Assembly (NCBI GenBank): GCA_026214975.1
Contig: CM047805.1
Span: forward strand, 112,091,845 to 112,155,844
DNA: 64,000 nt
From: Gentiana macrophylla
Taxonomy: Eukaryota > Streptophyta > Magnoliopsida > Gentianales > Gentianaceae
Direction of reading: 5' to 3'
A model generated the notes under the pieces. That model was not told the DNA's origin. It saw nothing but the letters and a program-made list of their open reading frames with translations, and ran no database searches. Positions 1 to 10,593 of this stretch are shown one piece after another. Position 1 is the stretch's first letter; each line of letters starts with the position of its first letter. A program made the translations under genes and the position numbers.

Positions 1-600
1 GGGCAGCTTCTTTTTACTTAATAGTTATACTCAATCGATTATCATATGCTTCAGCAACATTCCTCATAGCATCATTTGTTGTTGTGCTTTCGATTCCATG
101 GATGCTTGCCCATATGTTCCATGATTCGATAAATTATGCATACCAAGAATTTGCTTTTGAAAAGAATAGCTAAAGTAAAAATGTATGTCCTCACTTTTTC
201 AAAGGTGGTGGTCAGCTTTCAAGAGACTCAACAAATTCAGTTTAGCCTTCTCAATCTTATCTCGATTCTTTATCTAGAGTACCATTCTTTTCCCATTTCT
301 TGAGTTTATTCCAAGAATGCATGAGAATTTTCTCATATGTAGGAATGTTTCTAGAGATTCTTCTCTTGATTCTCCTTCTCTCGTCGTAAATTTTTGAATA
401 AATCTGTAGAGACGAGAATCAAGCCAATTCTTTTATCAGCTGGCTCTCGAAATTTAGCAATCACCCATTTCCTCATCGCTGAATTCTTCTCTAGCTTTCT
501 TCACCCAATACTTTATCATCAATGTTTGCAAGGACTTGTGGTATCTCACCATGTGGACTTTTAAGATGTCCAAACTTTCCCCTTATTGACATCATCTTTA

Positions 601-1275
601 TCAATCGACTTTGATGTAATTGTTAAGATTCTGTTGAGTTGATGCCAAAATGGTTTGAGCTACAACTGAGTCCTTCATGCCTTGTTCCATTAAGGTCATT
701 CTGTCAACCAGATTATTGAGAATACCTTCCCATCTATCTTGGGTTTCATCTCTTCTTGCGTCGTTTTCAATGGTTGTCTTTCTAAGCTCAATCAGAGTGT
801 CTTGACAGTTACTAGTGACGATATCCATCTTCTTTTCAAGTTCGCTTATTTCATTTTTGCTAGCCTCTAAGGACTTTAGAACTTTTCCAAATAAACTGTT
901 ATCGTCCTTCTGAATTCTAATTATCTCAATATGATAGAATTCAATGAGATCAACCTGAGTTGGTATATCTTTTGAGCTTCCTGCTTGTTGTTCATCGGCT
1001 TTGCTTGTCTCAGCCGCAGTTGATTTAGCTTGCTTTAGCGGTGAGAGAACAACTTGCTTCAGTTTTTCTTTGTATTTTGCTGATCTTCTCCTTTCTTCAG
1101 ATTGTTTTCTAATTTCTTCTACAATTGATTGATCAACAATTCTTGCAGGTGACATTTGTAATGCTAAATTCTTCATCGATTCTTCTCCACCATGTTTTCC
1201 ATGGCTTCTTGCTATTTCTAGCGTAGAATTATCAAGCAGGAGATTGATAACCTCCTTCTTCTTCTTGTTGTGCAT
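601..1275 (-). CDS. Coiled-coil C-terminal part of the additional ORF
   Basis: 224 codons remain open. The first third is basic (MHNKKKKEV, then RKQSEERRRSAKYKEKLKQ) and the second half is rich in Glu/Lys/Leu with heptad-like spacing (KSLEASKNEISELEKKMDIV), so a coiled coil is likely. It ends in a polar tail. It is probably not a separate gene: it lies directly downstream of the 1709-1930 acidic stretch on the same strand and likely forms the C-terminal region of the same protein. No family was recognised for this part alone. Confidence 0.4.
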   Translation of the reverse strand: MHNKKKKEVINLLLDNSTLEIARSHGKHGGEESMKNLALQMSPARIVDQSIVEEIRKQSEERRRSAKYKEKLKQVVLSPLKQAKSTAAETSKADEQQAGSSKDIPTQVDLIEFYHIEIIRIQKDDNSLFGKVLKSLEASKNEISELEKKMDIVTSNCQDTLIELRKTTIENDARRDETQDRWEGILNNLVDRMTLMEQGMKDSVVAQTILASTQQNLNNYIKVD

Positions 1276-2919
1276 CGATACACTTTCGTAACCGAACTTC
1301 CAACGCTTTCTTCGTAATTACTAGAATCATCATCGCCATCGATCGGCCACTTTCTTTTCTTGTAAAGAGGCAAGAATCCTTTGCAAATTGGGATCTTCCC
1401 GAGAACCATCATCATCATCCTTTTGGAACTTCCACAAGTTGTGGCTTCCTTCCAATAACTATTTCTCGATCAACAAGATATCCTTGATTCAAGAATTCAC
1501 CGGTATTGATCATTTCGATAGATTTGTGATGTTGTAGAGATCAAATACCCATCTTTCAAAGAGTTTCCATTTCTCGCTAGTCGACTTTTTGATTGGCGAT
1601 AGAATCGAATTTCTAGATTTGCAATTGCGCAATCGCTTGTAATCACCGACATCGCTTCTATGATCGCTGAGAGCTTAGATCGAGTAACAATCTCTATAGA
1701 TCCTCTAGTTATTTCCCGTCATCTTCCGTAATAACGCCTTCGCTTGCATAGGGTCGCTTTTGTGGTTCCTCCTCAAAGCAGTTGACTTGGATGACTGATT
1801 TACCTTTTTCAGTGGCTGAAACTGAGATTATCGGCTCAGTTTCCAGATTCTTGTCACTAAGAAGTTCTTCGGCAACTTGTTCTTCAATAGGCTCAAGTTC
1901 CAATTCAGTAACTGGAACTTCTCTCATCAAGGATTCAGTGACTTCTTCTTCATGGACCAGCTCATCCAGATGAATAACTCTAGTCGATCTTGATTCTACT
2001 TCAGCTCCTTTATCTTCAGAATGAGAAGCTGAAAATCCTTAGACTGATTCTTCAAATTCCAATCTGGAAGCAGATTTTTGAGGTGTGGATCTAGATTTTG
2101 AAAATAACAAAAGCATGTACATAGTTTCTTTGTCAATCAATCTTTCTTCACTGTCAGATCCTTCATCATAATGCTCACCTCGTGTTCTGCTTCCCGAGTG
2201 TCACCTTCCTTCCGTGATTCAAATTTTCAACACTGCTCTCTCGTTGACAACTTCGCTTCTTTTGTCATTTCAATTTCTTGTGTATGTGTAACTGGCTCTT
2301 GAATTGGTAAACCTTCAGTTACAGATGGTGGAACAGATTCGGTAGGTGTAGCTTCAGTTCTCACTATTTGTGCTGATTCTTAAGCAACTGAGGTAGTGAC
2401 TTTTGTTGGTGAAACAAGATCAGATTTGTCTTTCTCTGATTCTTCCAATTGTTTCCTCCTTTTTCTTAATTCTTCAACTTGTTCCAAGGCTTCATCTCCA
2501 GCTACAACTTTCTTCAACTTTATGCTTTTCTTCTTTTAGGTTCACTTACAGAGCCTTCACTTTTTCTTTTTCGCACTTTTCTTCTTTAATAACAATCTTC
2601 CCATCGGCAATCGGTGTTTCTTTCTCTCTTGCGATTAGAAAATGTTTGAGTATTCTTTGACCACCAAAGGCAAGAGTCTTCTTGTGATAGGCGACCTTCT
2701 TGACATCGATCTTCTTTTTGGGTGTGTCAATGGATTATGCCACTAATTGATCAAATAGATATATTTGCCAATTGAAATTTTCTCCAAACCAAATCACAAA
2801 TAGTAAATTATATTTCGCCCCGTATAGATTGCTAAAGTTTCCTCGATTTCCAATTATGCAATTTGCTAACATCTTGGTGAGAAAATTGAATTCGGTTTGT
2901 GTAAACTTGTGCTCCTGTC

Positions 2920-3309
2920 TCAGTAACTGTGGAGATCGTGATCAATTGCTATATCTTTCCATAATTTTTCCTTCGTTTCTTTGGTCAATTTGATGGCTGC
3001 TGTTCCTCTAGATTTGTCAAACCCAAAAATCTCTGTAATTAGGTCTTCAGTAACTTTGATCTGCTTACCATTGATAGTTGTGGTGAATGTGTTTGTGCCT
3101 TCTCCTTCTAGAGCTATACTTCCAAATTCACAGAAGTCTGCAATGCTCTCCAGACATACACTCTTCAGATTGATGTTGAATACAGGATCAAATCCTTTGA
3201 TTTTCTGTATTTTTGCTGCAATAACTTTTGCTAAAGTTTGATCAGTATATTTTGCAATAAACTGATCAAGAGAGATGATCATTCCAGGTTCAACATGAGT
3301 ATAAGCCAT
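2920..3309 (-). CDS. N-terminal domain of the additional ORF, 'putative plant transposon protein' type
   Basis: Open for 129 codons from MAYTHVEPGM. The core pattern is a Phe-rich segment (FCEFGSIALEGEG) followed by a beta-like INGKQIKVTEDLI and an EIFGFD turn. This resembles the domain found in many plant retroelement extra ORFs, where a 'FY.N..' segment is followed by 'V.G..I.I....I...FG' (PF20167-type, from memory and not searched). The next frame continues with similar-looking sequence, so the stop at 2920 is probably a decay or sequencing break. No enzymatic motif is visible. A domain search (HHpred) would decide. Confidence 0.45.
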   Translation of the reverse strand: MAYTHVEPGMIISLDQFIAKYTDQTLAKVIAAKIQKIKGFDPVFNINLKSVCLESIADFCEFGSIALEGEGTNTFTTTINGKQIKVTEDLITEIFGFDKSRGTAAIKLTKETKEKLWKDIAIDHDLHSY

Positions 3310-4151
3310 TGTTTTCTGGATTTGATTGAGAATATGAAATTTGGAGATTTAGAGAATAGATTCAAAATTCGAGTGTAAAGAATTATAAAAGAAAATTCTG
3401 GGTTATTTATCATTTGTAGCAAGCGGTAGTTAAGAATTGAGTGGACTCAAAACGCCTTGTCATAAATGTTTTGAGATTGCGAAAGTGAATTGAGTGGGAA
3501 AGATGGACGGTTGGGATTAAAAATCACGCTCTTTTCTTGACATCGAGCTAGACAAGAGTAAGTGCGTAGTATGCGTGTATCTCCACCAGAACTCGTCACC
3601 TTGTATTTGTATTAAATTCAAAACTCAATTGTAAATACAACTCGCTTTTGTGAATCACACCTCTTCGCCTCGCTAGTGATATTATCCTGCAAAACAGAAT
3701 GAGAGATTTTCGGTACCCATATCTGTTTGAGTCCTAACTGATTAGTTTTAGATGATATAAATTTATTTTTGACTTTATACCTCCCTTGATATTTTGACTG
3801 AGTAAAGTCAATTTTCGCAAATTCTTGCTGTTTTGTCCTAATTGTGTTTTGTTTGTTCAGTTTGTCAAACTGATATGATGGTTTATTCCATTATTCATCA
3901 AAGGGAAATAGTCTTCCTTTCCTTTGAATCTATTATTCCACTAATAATCTTCATTCTTAGATGGATGAGACTTGAAAATCTTTCTTATTGATCTCTGATC
4001 GCTTTACCATTTTCAAATTTTTTCGAGCCTTCCCGTAAAAATCTGCTGGTTTGGTGCTTTTACCAACCGATTTTTCAGCTCACGCTTGTGCATTTGGCTA
4101 TGCCGAGTTTTTGTCGGGCTTCTAATAATTTTATCGCTTTCGAGTTCTCGA
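3310..4151. other. Non-coding spacer between additional ORF and gag
   Basis: No reading frame of useful length is open on either strand. The stretch is AT-rich and sits where pol would be expected in an autonomous copia element. I see no protease, integrase or RT motif in it, so pol appears deleted. It probably holds the leader of the additional ORF. Confidence 0.5.
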
Positions 4152-4670
4152 TCACAGTACCACAAATTTCATTGCAACTGAACTTGGTCTGAACTTAGAA
4201 TTATGTTGATTAACAAACCCTAAACCAGATCTGTCTCCAAACAGTTTTCCAGGTTTGAAATGAACACTGGGAATTGGATCAACTGATGATTCTGTGATGT
4301 TTGTCAGTTCATCAATTGGTCGAATTGCTTTGGTTCCATTATTGGCCTTGATTAAATTGATCTCAGCATTCAATCTCGAAACTTCTGCTTTCAATAACTT
4401 TTTCTCCTTTTTGACATCCTCATAATTCTTTTGAATTACCTCTAATTCCTTTATGTGTATGTCCAAGGTTTTATTGAAGTTTTCATTTCTATGATTGTTC
4501 GTGGCAGTGTAAGTGCTGGATGTAAATGCAATTTCCTCCTGGTGTTTGATAGGAAAGCTTCTTGTTGGAGAATCATCATCATTTAAGACTTGCTTTCCTT
4601 TATCATTGGTACTCGCCTGTGCTGCTCCTAGCGGTATGATTTCCTCATCACTTTCACCTCCATAGCTCAT
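4152..4670 (-). CDS. Gag fragment of the SIRE-like element
   Basis: 172 codons open from MSYGGESDEEIIPLGAAQAS. The reading without a start extends upstream to about 4744 (NIIENPSIAKAKYIDEILP), so the methionine is internal. The middle (residues about 65-115) is a Lys/Glu-rich coiled coil (IKELEVIQKNYEDVKKEKK), and the end has the KLFGDRSGLGF signature that precedes the zinc knuckle in copia gag proteins. The knuckle itself is missing: the frame closes just before it. It lies about 420 bases downstream of the PBS, as expected for gag. Confidence 0.5.
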   Translation of the reverse strand: MSYGGESDEEIIPLGAAQASTNDKGKQVLNDDDSPTRSFPIKHQEEIAFTSSTYTATNNHRNENFNKTLDIHIKELEVIQKNYEDVKKEKKLLKAEVSRLNAEINLIKANNGTKAIRPIDELTNITESSVDPIPSVHFKPGKLFGDRSGLGFVNQHNSKFRPSSVAMKFVVL

Positions 4671-5071
4671 GGGTAGAATTTCATCAATATACTTGGCTTT
4701 TGCGATGGATGGATTTTCAATAATGTTTTCACTAATTTTCCTTCAATGTAATCAACTACTGCACTAACTCCTTTTATGCTTCTTCCGAGATCACTTAAGG
4801 ATGGAAATACTCCGATTCATCATCATACGCTGAAAGTCAATATCCACATCATTACTAAAATGAGGTTCGATTTGTATGTGAGCTCGTAGTAGATCGAATC
4901 TTTCAAATACTTGATCCCGAATTCGTAAACAAAGATTCTACAAATAGTCGCTAGGGGGTTATGCACCAACTTAATTCTAGATGCATCCATAAGATGCTTT
5001 TACAAATGATATAAAAAGAGGTTTTCAACTACTGGCTTGTAAGATCTTTGGATCACTTCCAAACGGATGAA

Positions 5072-5086
5072 CTGCTCCGATACCAA
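5072..5086 (-). other. Primer binding site, tRNA-iMet type
   Basis: The minus strand reads TTGGTATCGGAGCAG, close to the initiator-Met tRNA complement TGGTATCAGAGC with one change. It begins two bases inside the LTR end, which fixes element polarity as minus. Confidence 0.7.
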
Positions 5087-5087
5087 T

Positions 5088-6350
5088 TGTTGGTCCTTGG
5101 AAAGGCTAACACAAGTTTAGGGGGGTGAATAAACTTGTCACCAAAACTGGATTTAAAACAATTATGGTTCAGTTAAAAATTGTGTGGAGTTAAGCTAACT
5201 CAACTGAGTATAAGTCAATACAGACTTATTCTTAGTCTAGTTAATCGGCAATGATTGATTTAGCCTTTGTAAAAATATAAGTTTCGTATAGCTTGGTGAG
5301 TCGCTTTCTTAACATTAATTGCTATAAATGAGAACTAGATAATTATGATCAGAATGAAGTAAGTAAATGCATAAAGTAAATAAACAAGAATTATAGAGGT
5401 TCCAAGTGGTGTAATCCTCGCTACCCTCTCTTCCTCGTGATGCGGAGGAAAATTCCACTAGAACTTCTTTGAGATGGCCCGCTACAAAAAGTTCTAAACT
5501 GATAGTCCTTGACTAATCCCTAGCTTCACTATCTAAACACTTGTAGAATGTAGAATTGCCGCTTCAACTGCTTGAAACAATGGTCCTTGAGGTTGAATTG
5601 CCTCTTCACCACCATCACAACCACAGCCTTCCTGACTGCACTCAACTGTCCTAAACACCTTCTTGGTGTTTCACAGTCTAAACCTTTGATACAATCAAAG
5701 ACTTGAATCAATAACTATGATTAAATTGTGATTTGAGCTTTTCTTCTAGATGTATAAGTTATGCACAGCTCTGTATTTCTTCAAATGAATGATCTTGATC
5801 TTTCTTTGAATGCTAATGAACACTTGAAGAATTTCTTGATCTTGCAATTAAGTATTTAGTAGGAATTCATTCACATTGGCTATTCCCTTTTGATTTTTCT
5901 TGACTAGATTAATTCTTAGAATTCCTTCACCCTCTCCCCCGTTTTTCTTTCTGATAAAAGTGGTCTATTTATAGGGGTTTATCTAATGGTAAATTTCCTT
6001 TGAGTTCAAATCCTTGTAGCCGTTAGTGGTCCTGTTTTCTTGCTTGTAATGTCAGAATGGATAGATTATCCTCCAATCATAATTCTTGATTTGTAACGGT
6101 TGGATTTTTCTTCAATTTAGTTAAGCCTTAGTTCTGAAACTGATTTACTGAGAATATTATCACTTTTCAGTTTGTAAGAGCTTTAACTGGATGTTTACTC
6201 TTCTTCAACAATCAAGATCTAATTTACATCCGATTACGATTGACTTAATCGTGAGTACACGGCAATTAATCAAGAAAGACATCATTATCCTTATGTGTCT
6301 TAGCTTCCAATACAAGATCCATAAAGTCGGGCCTCAGTCTTCACAAATCG
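5088..6350 (-). repeat. 5' LTR of the SIRE-like element, truncated
   Basis: On the plus strand it begins TGTTGGTCCTTGGAAAGG next to the PBS. Most of its length (5190-6350) aligns by eye with 47945-49150. It contains a stretch of seven G at its PBS-proximal side. Similarity to the second copy stops near 6350, so the distal LTR end (canonical terminus TGTTGGAAA on the minus strand in the other copy) is lost here. Confidence 0.65.
5963..5977 (-). promoter_or_regulatory. TATA box of the SIRE-like LTR
   Basis: The minus strand reads CCTATAAATAGACC, a good plant TATA box in the LTR oriented toward gag. The same motif is kept in the second copy at about 48747-48760. Confidence 0.5.
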
Positions 6351-6522
6351 TGAGAATGAATCTGCAGAGATTGCGTAATCAAGTCAATACTCAACTCGCT
6401 CCAACTTGTGGCCCAGCCTTCCCAAGCCTCTCTATGTACCCAATCATTTTAAGCACGTGACCCCACAAAGCAGCCCAGATGCCATCTTACAACTAAACAG
6501 TGGCCTTCGAGACTCGTAACTC

Positions 6523-6855
6523 TCAAGACGAGACCGAGAAGCATAAAGTTCCTTCAGTGGACCATGATAGAGTAGTGTCCATAGACTCATGTTGTTTCAG
6601 CAGCTGTGTCATAGAAGCAAGCATGATACATGTAGCATCAAGATCAGCTGTAATGTTGCTTGTTGTACTTCTCGACAACATCTGCAAAATGAACCCCTCG
6701 CTGGCTTTTCCGGTAGGGCCTCGCCCAAGACATAGCCAATCTTCTCGTGCCTCAAAACGATTTTGAGGTTTCTTTCCCAATCGAGAAAATTAGTTTCGCT
6801 GCTTGTTTTCGATGATAAAACGGAGGTTCAATTTGTTCGACATTTTCTACAACAA
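6523..6855 (-). pseudogene. Copia gag N-terminus, broken
   Basis: The minus strand begins MSNKLNLRFIIEN, has an in-frame stop near residue 18, then reads on to ADLDATCIMLASMTQLLKQ and HESMD. This matches the plant copia gag family whose proteins start with a MNNR-type N-terminus and contain 'LD.ACLMLA.M..ELQ.QHE.MDA'. The part between (DWLCLGRGPTGKASEG) does not match, so there is a rearrangement or insertion. The frame ends at 6523 and no zinc knuckle remains. Confidence 0.5.
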
Positions 6856-8784
6856 TAAATAAAGATAGAATAAGTAAAATTCATGTATGTAAAACCCTAA
6901 ATTTGCACTTAAAAATCTCCTAAGGTTTTACTCCCACTAGCCAACTATTCTCAATTGGCTTTCAAGAATTTGACTAATTCTTTAGTGGTCGATCCAATCT
7001 AGTCGCTTTAATCTCCGACGGTGGTCGATCAATCTCGGCATTTTCGGAAGGTAGGTACTCCTACCAATGACTATCATATGCGACTCCCGCTGGTTGATCA
7101 AGTCAACTCTTTGACAAATCAGATCTCTATGTGGCGCCGCCCCTTGTCTCTAAAGTCGACGGCCCTCGACGGTGGCCAATCACCGAAAGACTTCAATGAG
7201 TCACAACCCGATATTCATGAGATCTCGTGACGATCATATCTCGATAATAACGATATACCTGGTAGGTCAACTCCCGACGGTGGTCGATCGCTTGATCCGA
7301 ACAAAGGCTCTTCACCGCCATTATAATATATCGGAGACAATTTTGGCTCGATTTTTGGCGTAGAATAATTTTTTTAAATTAATTCACTTAATTAATTTGG
7401 TTTAATTATGGTCTCATCTACTATATGCATATTACTACGATATCATATAAAGTAAAACATACACAACATTCCGCGCATAAAATAACCGTATGATCATGGA
7501 CTTTTTCCTAGGTGCGGTTTCAATACAAACCGATTTAAACCGCTGGTCACAAACTAAGGGTATCTCGCAACCGCAAATAGATCTTTATTGCCAGACGCCA
7601 ATGGGTTCTTTATCTCTCCTTGGTCTTCAACTTCTTGCTCCATTCTTTTACATAATAAATAATTACACCCGCCGCACACGGGGGAGCTAACGGGAATGGG
7701 ATAATTACAAAAGTAAACTAGGTCACGCTCTTCATAACGGCCTAGACAATTTTTTCAAAACCAACATAAAGAAAACATTCCCATCTATCCTATTGGTCGA
7801 GTCCATGATCAATCGGGTCCATATAATCACATTATATCTACACATCTAATCCATACAATTTTATCTTATGAAAAAGATTAAATTCTAATTTTAACTACTC
7901 ATGCATCTTTATTTTATCATGTCAAATAATTAAATAACTTTTGATTAATTATATGACTTAATCGAAAATTAAAATTAACATTTAATTTTAAATCGATTTC
8001 AATTTTAATTAAATTTGAACTATTCAAAATATAAAATTAAAATTATAAAGTCTCCTATTTGTTTCCTTTCCAAAACTAAGTTTAGTTAGTTCACGCCACT
8101 TTCCAAAATCAAAATTTTGTCGCTTGCGCCTAAGCTTTTTTACAAATCAAATATTTGAAAGGCGCTAGGCCTATTCCAAATCAAATATTTGGAAAGGCCA
8201 AATTATTTTAGTTCAGACTTGGCCACTTTCCAAAATCAAAATTTTGAAGTGGCTTGCAGTTTCAGCTCATTCCAAATCAAATATTTGGAAAGGGCCTGCG
8301 CTCATTCCAAATCAAATATTTGATAGGCCAAATAGTTTTGGTTTAGGCTCGCCACTTTCCAAAATCAAAATTTTGAAGTGGCTCAGCGCTTAGCCCTATT
8401 CCAAATCAAATATTTGAAAGACTCAGCCTATTCCAAATCAAAATTTGAAAGGCCAATATGCCACATGGTTTCCCAATGGTCCAAACTATTTGAACCATTG
8501 GTTGGCCATACGACACACCTAAACAAACGAGATATCTATGCACAATAAATATCACAAAACAAAAGGGTCGATCTCCCCATTGAAGATGATAATGATGCAC
8601 GGCAGCCCTAGGGCCACCACCGCCGCGCCCACAAGAGAGGGGAGTGGGGCGCCGCCAATGGCCGACCCCAAGAACCCTCTTTTTTTTTTTTTTAACGCTT
8701 CGTGATTTAAATCTTGCATCTATCGATTAAATACTACGCATTTAAATTATGCTTATTGCTTAAGCTCAAGTCCGCCCGTACCAC
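6856..8784 (-). other. Non-coding leader between copia LTR and gag
   Basis: No convincing reading frame. It contains the hairpin array at 8095-8455 and a G/C-rich patch at 8590-8665 (GCCGCC-type) next to a T14 run (8682-8695). Several GTGGTCGAT-type short repeats occur at 6985-7290. At its far end (8767-8784) GTACCACC next to GTTAG looks like a degraded PBS. Confidence 0.4.
8095..8455. repeat. Array of nine short palindromic repeats
   Basis: Two alternating hairpin types recur in 360 bases: an 'AAAATCAAAATTTT' core flanked by CCACTT and AAGTGG, and a 'CCAAATCAAATATTTGG' core flanked by GGCCTATT and AAAGGCC. Copies start near 8106, 8144, 8174, 8230, 8271, 8304, 8356, 8399 and 8433. Stems of roughly 8-14 bases with a 2-5 base loop can form. 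The array lies in the leader of the copia remnant. Confidence 0.75.
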
Positions 8785-10593
8785 CGTTAGAAATCACTAG
8801 TTTAACGCAAATGAATTTAAAATTTTGATTTCCTTTTCTAGATCGTTCTTCGCTTAATGCAATAAACACGTTAAGTAGTTTGACGGTTATACCTCGATGA
8901 TCTATAAGATCGCCGCCCGACCGCCAACGGAGAGTAGTTCAATGCGCAAGCCGCCCACGCTGTCCGGCCTCTATCGCTAATCCACACGAACCCTTTGCCG
9001 AATCCTCCTTGATTGCTATCGGAAAACTCCGGTGCTAGATCGACCTTTTCTTCCTCACAAACTCACTATGGAAGGCTCTCTATTTTACACAAGAATTATG
9101 AACTCTTGCAATTGTGATGTACAAAAGAGCTTGACACCCACTTCCTTTTATAGATGAGGTGGCGCCCCATATATGTTGTGTGGAGGAGAAGAAACCCTTT
9201 TTCCAATAAAATAAGGAAAATCAACTAGATTGATTTATCTCTTTAATTATAATTTATTTTGCCAATATCCTATATTGATTATAATTATCTTATTACCATA
9301 AATCTATTTTTCAAAATCAATTAATATCTTATATTAATATTATGGCAATCTTATTAATTAAAGTGCACAATCCAAGTGTATCTTATACACATAAAAGTGG
9401 CGCCCCATTTAGTCAACTAATTGACTTCCGGAATATTCTTTAATTAATATAATTTATATATAATTAATATCTTGTATTTAATTTTTTCATAATAAATAAA
9501 TACCACCATATTAATTTACCACTATAACCTTTATAGTCTAGAGATAAACTTTCCTTATTTGGTTATCAACTATAACCGCATTTTAATCCGACTCGATGTT
9601 CATATGTGTGTGACCCGATAGGCTTCCGAATATGTTGGCCGTAGACACAAAGTGCAATTTACTAAAATGTCCTTCATACCTAACCCATCACGGGATAGCG
9701 TCAACAACACTCCGTGACTCCCCCAATCATCGGAAGAGTCAAAAGCAATGACTACTACCTTTCATATGAAGCGCCATCGTGTAACTTACAATCCTATCAT
9801 TTGTAATAATATCCATACGATCGTATCTCGAGTGTCAATACATTGACGATCGTATCTTATAATCTGATATCATGCCTCTCGAATAACACATTTACTCCCA
9901 CTTTGCAAAGATTCTCTTTAGAGCTAGACATTCCTTATAAGAAGGCCATTTCGATATTCGATCCCAATCATAGGATACGCGATTCCCGGACGACCAATCA
10001 TGTATACTCCGCATGCTTCAATATCATACCCAATCACTACCGCATGATCGCCCGTGGTTGGAGAAATCTCAATAGTGTCAAAGCATGACAATCCACACCG
10101 TGATGCCATGAAGACTCCGGTCAAAAGGATAACTACACAACCGCCATATAGTGTGACACTTAATGTAAGTGGGTCACCTAACGACGCATTCTCTAATACA
10201 CGCCCACGCATACCCAAGTGTCTCTACACTTTGATAGACGAGATCTATCCCTACCTTCTAAAAGATAGAAGACATCCAATACGTGCTAGTCTGATTATAC
10301 TATCAATGTCCCATTTGATAATACATAAGACTAGAGACATTTAAGTACCAACCTTGTTATAGTGATTAGAGATCTCATCAACCATAATCACTATCATGGT
10401 TTCTCTATCACAGATTGATACTAGGGACGTTACTATATATATACAACAAATAATATTATTATAAACAATATATAATAACATAAGTGCTTTTATTAATCAT
10501 AATAAAGTTATTACATGAACTAAATAGACTGTAAACAACCCGACCCGGTCGGATCCGGTCCAACCCAATTGGGTTTAGGACACCTTTCCAACA
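8785..10593 (-). repeat. Copia-type LTR, about 1.81 kb
   Basis: On the plus strand it starts GTTAGAAATCACTAG after a PBS-like GTACCACC and ends ACACCTTTCCAACA, followed by a sharp change into LINE coding sequence. Length and internal style (TATA box, then long AT-rich part, then C-rich blocks) match the LTR pair at 20434-22242 and 27816-29627. The start is inferred by analogy, the end from the terminal CA and the junction. The leading T of TG is mutated. Confidence 0.5.
9144..9155 (-). promoter_or_regulatory. TATA box of the copia LTR
   Basis: The minus strand reads CTATAAAAGGAAG, oriented toward the gag remnant. Confidence 0.4.

Larger units (their letters stand above)
400..3309 (-). pseudogene. 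Broken additional ORF (aORF/env-position) of the SIRE-like element
   Basis: Minus-strand reading gives one long protein of roughly 900 residues if stops and frame changes are ignored. It starts at the methionine at 3309, has a folded N-terminal domain (2920-3309), a long charged Lys/Glu and Thr/Ser/Pro-rich middle (about 1700-2900, including an acidic stretch at 1709-1930), then a coiled-coil part (601-1275). Similar charged reading (DILKVHMVRYHKSLQTL) continues to about 400. At least five breaks are visible. Its position after gag matches extra ORFs of SIRE-like retrotransposons. Function is unknown and no membrane segment was seen. Confidence 0.5.
1..6350 (-). mobile_element. SIRE-like Ty1/copia derivative lacking pol, truncated at both ends
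   Basis: Read on the minus strand the order is LTR (5088-6350), primer binding site (5072-5086), gag fragment (4152 to about 5000), non-coding spacer, then a long additional ORF (3309 downwards). No protease, integrase or reverse transcriptase is recognisable between gag and the additional ORF, so this is a non-autonomous or internally deleted copy. The LTR end next to the PBS is C-rich on the minus strand and closes with CCAACA, as in SIRE/Maximus elements. A related LTR lies at 47945-49520. The distal LTR end is lost near 6350. Lineage is inferred from LTR style and the presence of an extra ORF. Confidence 0.6.
6351..10593 (-). mobile_element. Ty1/copia remnant: LTR, long leader, start of gag
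   Basis: Minus strand. An LTR of about 1.81 kb (8785-10593) is followed by a 1.9 kb leader and the N-terminal part of gag (6855 to 6523). Everything downstream of gag is absent because similarity to the SIRE-like LTR begins at about 6350. The element abuts a LINE remnant at 10594, which suggests it inserted into the LINE. The second LTR and target duplication cannot be seen. Confidence 0.5.

Noticed and set aside
9843..10344. Overlapping frames of 81-97 codons on both strands in the LTR
   Set aside because: They lie inside an LTR, overlap each other on opposite strands and match no protein I know.
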